NCBI GenBank assembly: GCA_024409025.1 | Contig: JAKSUM010000112.1 | Coordinates: forward strand, 1-5,298 | Length of the DNA: 5,298 nt | Reading direction: 5' to 3' | Source of the DNA: a bacterium | GTDB taxonomy: Bacteria > Vulcanimicrobiota > CADAWZ01 | Part shown: positions 1 to 4,216 of the stretch, piece after piece | How positions within the stretch are numbered: position 1 is the first letter of the stretch | Layout: every line of letters begins with the position of its first letter | Position numbers and translations under genes: made by a program | Notes under the pieces: generated by a model | Told to the model about the DNA's origin: nothing | The model's database searches: none | The model's input: only the letters and a program-made list of their open reading frames with translations

Positions 1-1
1 C

Positions 2-355
2 AGAGTACTTATGGAGACCTGTGTCTATGCCGAAACAAGCCGTAACAGAATCGATATTCCCAAGTGGACGGAGGATCTTGACGGACTCGGATATCTTGAG
101 GGAAAGACAATGGACTACATAGCCTCAACCGCCCTAAAGGCAACCGAGGAGGCGCATAAGGACGGAGGAGTCCCCAATATGAGATTTACCGTTCCGGAGA
201 TGAACGCATACTATCTCGGCTACATGTTCTATACCTTTGAATACGCATGCGGCATAAGCGGATATATGCTTGGAGTAAATCCCTTCAACCAGCCCGGAGT
301 CGAAGCCTACAAGAAGAATATGTTCAGGCTGATGGGAAAGCCTGTCAAAAAATAA
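2..355 (+). CDS. pgi: Glucose-6-phosphate isomerase, C-terminal part (5' end outside window)
   Basis: Interconverts glucose 6-phosphate and fructose 6-phosphate in cytoplasmic glycolysis and gluconeogenesis. Only about the last 117 residues are present, and the frame is open to the left edge. The ATG at 11 is therefore an internal Met, not a start. The fragment carries the second phosphoglucose isomerase signature, [13 protein letters not shown] (codons about 278-316). Its Lys after GVEAY (codon 311-313) lies at the conserved catalytic lysine position. The segments [20 protein letters not shown] and [18 protein letters not shown] match the shorter Bacillus-type enzymes (about 450 residues) better than the 550-residue E. 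coli type. The protein ends naturally soon after the LMGKP motif, as in that subfamily. The TAA stop is followed within 12 bases by the next gene, so the two are probably cotranscribed. The family assignment is secure; the subtype is judged from remembered sequence patterns. Confidence 0.95.
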   Translation, partial: RVLMETCVYAETSRNRIDIPKWTEDLDGLGYLEGKTMDYIASTALKATEEAHKDGGVPNMRFTVPEMNAYYLGYMFYTFEYACGISGYMLGVNPFNQPGVEAYKKNMFRLMGKPVKK

Positions 356-367
356 GGAGGATTTGCC

Positions 368-727
368 ATGAAAAATATTATTATTATCATCATGATGCTC
401 GCATTTCTGATTCCTCAGGCGGCTTTTGCCAACTGGGACTACAGGGTCGACCGCTATATGCACAGGGACGATCCGGGACTTCGCAACAGAGCCCATTACG
501 GAAGGACATACGTTAAATCGTTTGACGCAACAGTAAAAAGCATAAACACCTTTGTAGAATGGGACAGGCACATAATAGTCGTTGATGATGAAGGGAAGGA
601 AATCAAGGTCAGGCTTGACAGAATGACAGACTATACCCCTTCGTGGACGGCAGTCAAGGTCGGAAGCAGAATCAATATCAAGATGGACGCTGAAGGATAT
701 GCGTCATTTATAGAAATTAAGAGATAG
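368..727 (+). CDS. Small secreted protein with possible OB-like beta domain, function unknown
   Basis: I do not recognise a named family. The 119-residue product begins with a clear signal peptide: MKN, a run of Ile/Met/Leu, and an AFA cleavage motif ending at about residue 21. The mature protein of about 98 residues is therefore likely periplasmic or extracellular. There is no lipobox Cys and no later membrane segment. After a charged stretch (residues 22-45), residues 50-119 alternate hydrophobic and polar residues in short strands (DATVKSIN, HIIVVDDEGKEIKVRL, GSRINIKMD, YASFIEIKR). The last part resembles the G-x-x-V-x-V and final-strand pattern of small OB-fold domains; that is inference. 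A strong AAGGAGG site at 354-360 lies 7 bases before the ATG and overlaps the pgi stop, so the gene is probably in the pgi transcript. Tandem hairpins follow the stop codon. The open frame, signal peptide and ribosome site make it a convincing real gene. Confidence 0.85.
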   Translation: MKNIIIIIMMLAFLIPQAAFANWDYRVDRYMHRDDPGLRNRAHYGRTYVKSFDATVKSINTFVEWDRHIIVVDDEGKEIKVRLDRMTDYTPSWTAVKVGSRINIKMDAEGYASFIEIKR

Positions 728-731
728 TGGA

Positions 732-765
732 AAAAGCCGCCGCAGAATGGAAAGCGACGGCTTTT
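732..765 (+). terminator. Intrinsic terminator of the pgi operon
   Basis: Arms at 732-743 (AAAAGCCGCCGC) and 754-765 (GCGACGGCTTTT) form a 12-position stem with one C-A mismatch around a 10-base loop. The stem starts 5 bases after the stop of the secreted-protein gene. The plus-strand T-run is short (four T, then AT), so termination may be completed by the second hairpin just downstream. Confidence 0.75.
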
Positions 766-770
766 ATAAA

Positions 771-809
771 AAAAACGCCTTAAGGCTTAAACAGTCTTAA
801 GGCGTTTTT
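771..809 (-). terminator. Bidirectional terminator between pgi operon and tRNA operon
   Basis: A perfect 14-bp stem is formed by 771-784 (AAAAACGCCTTAAG) and 796-809 (CTTAAGGCGTTTTT), with an 11-base loop. Read on the minus strand it ends in an eight-base T-run (complement of 768-775) and lies 3 bases beyond the tRNA-Phe 3' end, so it is the natural terminator of the tRNA operon. Read on the plus strand it ends in five T and backs up the hairpin at 732-765. Confidence 0.88.
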
Positions 810-812
810 GAA

Positions 813-885
813 TGCCGGGGGACAGAATTGAACTGTCGACACCATGATTTTCAGTCATGTGCTCTGCCAACTGAGCTACCCCGGC
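813..885 (-). tRNA. tRNA-Phe (anticodon GAA)
   Basis: A complete 73-base cloverleaf reads on the minus strand. The acceptor stem GCCGGGG/CCCCGGC is perfect. The D stem is GCTC/GAGC, the anticodon stem CATGA/TCATG with loop CTGAAAA (anticodon GAA), the variable loop GTGTC, and the T stem GACAG/CTGTC with loop TTCAATT. The discriminator base is A. No CCA is encoded after it (the next bases are TTC), so the end must be added by a nucleotidyltransferase. It is the last gene of a Val-Asp-Phe tRNA operon. Confidence 0.97.
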
Positions 886-902
886 AAAAAAGACAAAAAA
901 AA

Positions 903-979
903 TGGCGAGGACGACGAGATTTGAACTCGCGATCTTCGGCGTGACAGGCCGACGCGTTAAACCGCTACGCTACGCCCTC
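903..979 (-). tRNA. tRNA-Asp (anticodon GTC), CCA encoded
   Basis: On the minus strand the acceptor GAGGGCG pairs with CGTCCTC (one G-U pair), followed by discriminator G and an encoded CCA (903-905). The D stem is GCGT/ACGC, the anticodon stem TCGGC/GCCGA with loop CTGTCAC (anticodon GTC), and the T stem GCGAG/CTCGT (one G-U) with loop TTCAAAT. The tRNA body without CCA is 906-979, 74 bases. A tempting alternative acceptor, GCGAGGG starting 3 bases upstream, was dropped because it leaves a four-base linker before the D stem and spoils the T-arm spacing. It is the middle gene of the operon. Confidence 0.96.
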
Positions 980-998
980 GCGTTGAAAACTTTGGCAA

Positions 999-1070
999 TG
1001 GGCGAAACAGGATTTGAACCTGTGACCCCCTACATGTGAAGCAGGTGCTCTGCCGCTGAGCCATTCGCCC
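999..1070 (-). tRNA. tRNA-Val (anticodon CAC)
   Basis: A 72-base cloverleaf reads on the minus strand. The acceptor GGGCGAA/TTCGCCC is perfect. The D stem is GCTC/GAGC with a 7-base loop, the anticodon stem CCTGC/GTAGG (one G-U) with loop TTCACAT (anticodon CAC, reading GTG), the variable loop GGGTC, and the T stem ACAGG/CCTGT with loop TTCAAAT. The discriminator is A. No CCA is encoded. It is the first gene of the operon, about 26 bases downstream of the predicted transcription start. Confidence 0.96.
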
Positions 1071-1102
1071 TTCTATGAAGGTCTTTCGCTTCAACATTCG
1101 CT

Positions 1103-1131
1103 ATTATAACGGCAATAAGGAATTTTGTCAA
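1103..1131 (-). promoter_or_regulatory. Consensus sigma-70-type promoter of the tRNA operon
   Basis: On the minus strand a perfect -35 TTGACA (1126-1131) and a perfect -10 TATAAT (1103-1108) are separated by exactly 17 bases. The predicted start is near 1096, about 26 bases before tRNA-Val. A/T runs at 1135-1160 lie just upstream of the -35 box and could act as an UP element. The match to consensus fits strong stable-RNA expression. Confidence 0.92.
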
Positions 1132-1134
1132 GTG

Positions 1135-1160
1135 TTTTTTAAAAAAAACTTATTTTTTTT
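1135..1160 (-). other. A/T homopolymer tract between the ClpP-like gene and the tRNA promoter
   Basis: T6, A8, CTTA, T8 on the plus strand starts immediately after the ClpP-like stop codon. On the minus strand it can form an A8/T8 stem with a four-base loop. With no G-C pairs it would be a weak terminator at best. It may instead serve as an UP element for the adjacent tRNA promoter. No other terminator for the minus-strand protein operon is visible, so read-through into the tRNAs is possible. Confidence 0.4.
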
Positions 1161-1161
1161 A

Positions 1162-1722
1162 TCAGCCTGCGATGTAATCGACAATACCGGCTTCAAGAGC
1201 CTCTCCTGATGTTATCGTCCTTGCTTCAAACAGCTCGCCCTTCAGGCTTTTTGAGCCCTTGGAGGTAAGTTTTCCGAAAAGCTCCTCAATTTTATTTTTC
1301 GTCTTCAGTATGGCCATTCCGGCTTCCATCATGCCCTCATCGCTTGAGGTCTTCTCGGAATCCTTTATCCAGAGAGGCTGGAACATGGTTATGCGGGATT
1401 TCTTCAGGCAGACCCTTTTTGTACCTGCGGCAAGCAGAAGCATTGCGCCGCATCCTGCCATATCAAGGCACATTGTAGTAAACATCATTCCGTTTTTTGA
1501 CATGGCGTCCATCTTGGCTATTATGCTCAAGAACGCATCGGCAGACCCCCCTGGGGAATTTATGTATATGTCGGCATGCTTTTTTGACTCGGCAACCTTG
1601 TCAATAACCTGCTCAATTTCATAACCTATTTCCTCGGATATAATGCCGTCAATAAGTATAATTCCCGAACCTGCAAGATTCTTGTGCATTACTTTCAGGC
1701 GTTCAAAAACTTTTTCATCCAT
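1162..1722 (-). CDS. ClpP-fold protein without catalytic triad (probable pseudoprotease)
   Basis: The 186-residue product spans a whole ClpP/crotonase fold; ClpP is usually 190-200 residues. Matching landmarks are IILIDGIISEEI (residues 21-32, like IIxLGGPIDDxI), INSPGGS (54-60, the oxyanion-loop glycines), GAMLLLAAG (92-100), SRITMFQPL (109-117) and TSGEALEAGIVD (171-182). The active site is not conserved. Catalytic Ser in ASMGA is replaced by Gly (AGCGA, Gly90 with Cys91 beside it). His in MIHQP is Phe114. The Asp before the F-M-S-A-E-E-A segment aligns with Arg168. The only histidines are 13 and 49. It is therefore more like ClpR-type inactive subunits than a peptidase; a structural or adaptor role is inference. 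The ATG at 1722 is chosen over the in-frame TTG at 1731 because AAGAAGGG ends 9 bases before the ATG but touches the TTG. The first 8 bases overlap the U32 gene, suggesting translational coupling. Confidence 0.82.
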   Translation of the reverse strand: MDEKVFERLKVMHKNLAGSGIILIDGIISEEIGYEIEQVIDKVAESKKHADIYINSPGGSADAFLSIIAKMDAMSKNGMMFTTMCLDMAGCGAMLLLAAGTKRVCLKKSRITMFQPLWIKDSEKTSSDEGMMEAGMAILKTKNKIEELFGKLTSKGSKSLKGELFEARTITSGEALEAGIVDYIAG

Positions 1723-2917
1723 TCTTTTCAACCCTTCTTAAAAGCGCATATTCGCCATATGACTCATCAAGCATTACAGTATGGCAGCTGTGAACCGTCT
1801 CCCTCAAAGCCCCGTCACCGCACGGGATCGGATTTGGCATCACAATGTCCCTTCTGTTTCCGTCGGGCGTTATCATCTCAAGGGTCTCGCCGGCATATAT
1901 GTTCGCCTTTGCGGTAAACTCCCTCAGAGCGTTCCTGACTGATGCTGTCCCGCATGCGACAAACTCCGATCCTGCGGAGTATTTGCCCATATCAGTGCTG
2001 TAGTCGTCCGGTCCTGTCTTTCCGTCAGGCATGAAGCCTTCGGAATAGCGCCTGTTCGGCACTCTGGAAATAAGCTCGGAAGCCTCCTCCTCCGGGATAT
2101 CCTCTCCGTCAATAAGCCTTCTGTAAAGGGAAATGACAGAAGCAAGATAATGTATGTTCTTCATCCTGCCTTCTATCTTCAGGGAAGAAACTCCGGCATC
2201 TATGAGCTTCGGCACATATCTGAAAAGGGCAAGATCCCTTGAATTGAAAAGATACAGGCCCCTCTCGTCCTCAAAGACAGGCATATATTCTCCAGGCCTT
2301 TTCTCTTCGCAGAGTGAATACTGCCAGCGGCAGCTCTGGGCGCACTTTCCTCCGTTAGCCCCTCTTCCTGCAAGATAGTCGCTTATTGCGCATCGTCCGG
2401 AGTAGGAAAAGCAGACAGAGCCATGGATAAAAACCTCTGTCTCGATCCTGCCCTTTGTCTCCTCGGCAATCCGCTTTATTTCGCTGAAGGAAAGCTCTCT
2501 TGCCAGATTGACTCTGGATGCGCCCAGTCCTGCATAAAACAGCGCCGTCTGAGAGCTTACCGTATTTGCCTGCGTGCTTACATGCATCTCAATCTTGGGG
2601 AAATGCTTTATAAGAAGGGATATTACTCCCGGATCTGCTGATATAAATGCGTCAACACCAATCTCGGAAAGAATTCCTGCCGTTTCAAGAACCTTTCCGT
2701 ATTCAAAGCTCCTAGGATATATGTTTAAGGCTGCATATCCCTTTTTCCCCTGCGAATGGAGAAGCTTAAGACCTTCCTCGGCTTCCTCAGGAGTAAAATT
2801 TCCGGCAAAGCTTCTCAGGGAGAAGTCCTTCATTCCAAAATAAACGGCATCAGCGCCATAAGCGGCGGCCCATCTAAGCTTTTCAGGAGAGCCTGCCGGC
2901 GCAAGAAGTTCAGTCAT
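1715..2917 (-). CDS. U32-family protein, TrhP/RlhA-type RNA hydroxylation enzyme
   Basis: The product has 400 residues and is cytoplasmic, with no signal or membrane segment. It opens with ELLAPAGSPEKLRWAAAYGADAVYFG (residues 3-28), the TIM-barrel start typical of peptidase family U32. The family signature follows as EVFIHGSVCFSYSGRC (161-176) and GRGANGGKCAQSCRW (184-198), with Cys169, 176, 192 and 196. Such cysteines bind an iron-sulfur cluster in characterised members. KIEGRMKNIHYLASVISLYRR (247-267) and a small C-terminal beta domain (about 310-400) match the TrhP (YegQ/YrrO) layout. TrhP makes 5-hydroxyuridine at tRNA position 34 with prephenate as hydroxyl donor, RlhA hydroxylates 23S rRNA, and UbiU/V hydroxylate ubiquinone. 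The length and tail favour TrhP, but the substrate is inferred. AGAGG lies 9 bases before the ATG. The gene begins 22 bases after the lipoprotein stop and overlaps the ClpP-like start by 8 bases. Confidence 0.88.
   Translation of the reverse strand: MTELLAPAGSPEKLRWAAAYGADAVYFGMKDFSLRSFAGNFTPEEAEEGLKLLHSQGKKGYAALNIYPRSFEYGKVLETAGILSEIGVDAFISADPGVISLLIKHFPKIEMHVSTQANTVSSQTALFYAGLGASRVNLARELSFSEIKRIAEETKGRIETEVFIHGSVCFSYSGRCAISDYLAGRGANGGKCAQSCRWQYSLCEEKRPGEYMPVFEDERGLYLFNSRDLALFRYVPKLIDAGVSSLKIEGRMKNIHYLASVISLYRRLIDGEDIPEEEASELISRVPNRRYSEGFMPDGKTGPDDYSTDMGKYSAGSEFVACGTASVRNALREFTAKANIYAGETLEMITPDGNRRDIVMPNPIPCGDGALRETVHSCHTVMLDESYGEYALLRRVEKNG
1732..1739 (-). promoter_or_regulatory. Ribosome binding site deciding the ClpP-like start
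   Basis: The minus-strand AAGAAGGG lies inside the end of the U32 gene. It is 9 bases from the ATG at 1722, a workable spacing, and has no spacing from the TTG at 1731. This supports ATG initiation and coupling to termination of the upstream gene. Confidence 0.6.
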
Positions 2918-2939
2918 AAATCTTATCCTCTTTTATATT

Positions 2940-4046
2940 CTATTCATGCAGCTTTACATTAGTCTGTATTATGCTGCCGTCACTCGTCTCATATGTATAA
3001 TCAGGAAATGCGTCAACCTCAATCTGCCTGCCGGTAAACGGGCTGGTGACGGTTTTTACCTCACGCAGCTGCTGTGACCTCATATGGTTAATCCTGTCAT
3101 TGGCTTCGGACACGCTCTGATTAAGCGCACGCATATCCTCCGCCTGCTGATTTGACATGTCGATGAATTTCTCGGTTATCCTCTGCGATCTCTCCATATT
3201 ACTGTTGGTGGCATCGGTAATAAATGCGCTGCATACCTGAAGCCATCCCTGATTTATGCGTATCGAGGCCCTGAAGCCTTCGAGCTCCTTTTTCAGCTCC
3301 TCCCTGCCTTTTTTTCCCATAATGGAAAAGACATAAGCGGTGTAGTATGAGGTCTTTCCTCCATAAGAATGGCCAGGAATATTTATCTCAGGCATATTTA
3401 CAGCCGGACCTCTTAAAACAGGAACCCTGCAGAGGGCAAAAGTCTCCATCCCGTCCTTTTCCAGACGAAGATAAGTCTCCGCTCCCAAGCATTCTCCCTT
3501 GTCACTCACAGGCATTCCGAGCTTTGACATCTCATCAGCCCTCTTAAGATTCTCTTTTTCGAATTCCGAAACATCCATATCCCTGTCATCAGCTATGGAA
3601 ACCTTGAATCCATCCTTTTCAAACTGCCCGATTATATTGGAGATAATCTGCCTCGGAACAATTTTTTTATTTCCCATAGGCATTTCCGATGTTATCGTCA
3701 CTCCCTCACTTTTATCCGGCGACTCTGCCCTGAACTGGTACATGACAGACGGATTTTCGGCATTCCATACCGTATCGGCTTTAGGATTCCAATCCTTTGG
3801 AATATCCATTGTCCCGAACGCAAGTCCTATTCTGTCATCCATATAGACGGTTCTGACATATCCGTTTTTCTTTTCCGCGCCACAGGATAATGATATTCCC
3901 GAAGCTCCACCATTTCCGGCTGCTTCCTTTTGTGAAGCTACGGATTGCGGAGCCGGTTTTTCGGGAGTTTTTCCATTATTGCCGTCAATGCATCCGGCAG
4001 AAAAAAGAATCAATGCAGACATAAGGGCTGCGGCTGTTTTATTCAT
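2940..4046 (-). CDS. Lipoprotein of unknown function with C-terminal coiled coil
   Basis: I do not recognise the family. The 368-residue product has an SPII signal: MNK, a hydrophobic stretch, then SAGC with the lipidated Cys at residue 19. The Ser at -3 is a tolerated but non-standard lipobox residue. A Gly/Asn/Pro/Ala-rich linker (20-50) follows. Residues about 60-265 form a mixed alpha/beta globular region (DDRIGLAFGTMDIPKDW, VMYQFRAES, YYTAYVFSIMGKKGREELKKELEGFRASIRI) that looks like a substrate- or partner-binding domain. Residues about 285-330 are rich in Gln, Glu, Arg, Asn and Met with few aromatics, and probably form a helix or coiled coil. The tail (331-368) has SPFTGRQIEVDAFPDYTYETSDGSII, with a short beta look. 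It should sit on a membrane surface facing outward. GGAGG is only 4 bases before the ATG. It is the first gene of the operon with the U32 and ClpP-like genes. Confidence 0.85.
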   Translation of the reverse strand: MNKTAAALMSALILFSAGCIDGNNGKTPEKPAPQSVASQKEAAGNGGASGISLSCGAEKKNGYVRTVYMDDRIGLAFGTMDIPKDWNPKADTVWNAENPSVMYQFRAESPDKSEGVTITSEMPMGNKKIVPRQIISNIIGQFEKDGFKVSIADDRDMDVSEFEKENLKRADEMSKLGMPVSDKGECLGAETYLRLEKDGMETFALCRVPVLRGPAVNMPEINIPGHSYGGKTSYYTAYVFSIMGKKGREELKKELEGFRASIRINQGWLQVCSAFITDATNSNMERSQRITEKFIDMSNQQAEDMRALNQSVSEANDRINHMRSQQLREVKTVTSPFTGRQIEVDAFPDYTYETSDGSIIQTNVKLHE

Positions 4047-4061
4047 AAGGCCTCCGGAGAT

Positions 4062-4076
4062 TTTTGTTTAACAAAA
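4062..4076. repeat. 15-base inverted repeat upstream of the lipoprotein operon
   Basis: TTTTGTT (4062-4068) and AACAAAA (4070-4076) are perfect inverted arms around one central T. The repeat lies 15 bases before the lipoprotein ATG, in its likely leader or promoter region. The symmetry suits a dimeric repressor site, but AT-rich palindromes also arise by chance. No confident -35/-10 pair was found next to it. Confidence 0.4.
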
Positions 4077-4174
4077 GATTTTTATCGAAGAAGCCGTTTT
4101 CCTGCTTTTATCCCTCTATTTTCAACCAGCAAAAGGAAACAGCCTCGTTTTCGGAAAAAATAAATATGCCTGCA

Positions 4175-4203
4175 ATGCCATGCTCAAAACATCGGCATAG
4201 CAT
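4175..4203 (+). repeat. Imperfect inverted repeat just before the radical SAM ribosome site
   Basis: ATGCCATGC (4175-4183) and GCATAGCAT (4195-4203) pair with one C-A mismatch around an 11-base loop, one base before the GAAAGGA ribosome site. TATGCC at 4165-4170 can pair with GGCATA at 4194-4199 as a mutually exclusive alternative. It could be a leader RNA hairpin or a protein-binding site. The rest of the 170-base divergent region shows no promoter I can call with confidence and no recognisable cobalamin riboswitch. Confidence 0.4.
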
Positions 4204-4216
4204 CGAAAGGAAGACA

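Noticed and set aside
11..355. ATG at 11 as a true gene start
   Set aside because: The frame is open upstream with pgi-like residues, and the product would be only the last domain of the enzyme.
134..571. Minus-strand open frame of 145 codons across the pgi end and the secreted-protein gene
   Set aside because: It overlaps two well-supported plus-strand genes, has no family features, and is explained as an antisense shadow.
813..1070. tRNA cluster as an integration site for a mobile element
   Set aside because: No integrase, no direct repeat of a tRNA 3' end, and no compositional shift is visible in the window.
1259..1624. Plus-strand frame opposite the ClpP-like gene
   Set aside because: Its product is the antisense of a conserved fold, has no plausible domain of its own, and lies wholly inside the ClpP-like gene.
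1162..1731. TTG at 1731 as the start of the ClpP-like gene
   Set aside because: It directly abuts the GGG of the ribosome site, while the ATG three codons later has a workable spacing.
4061..4200. Minus-strand promoter TTGAGC with TATTTA or TTTATT upstream of the lipoprotein
   Set aside because: The match is weak and the spacing ambiguous (15 or 17), so it was not called.
4047..4216. Cobalamin riboswitch upstream of the radical SAM gene
   Set aside because: No B12-box-like sequence was found, and the region is short for that class; only simple hairpins are visible.
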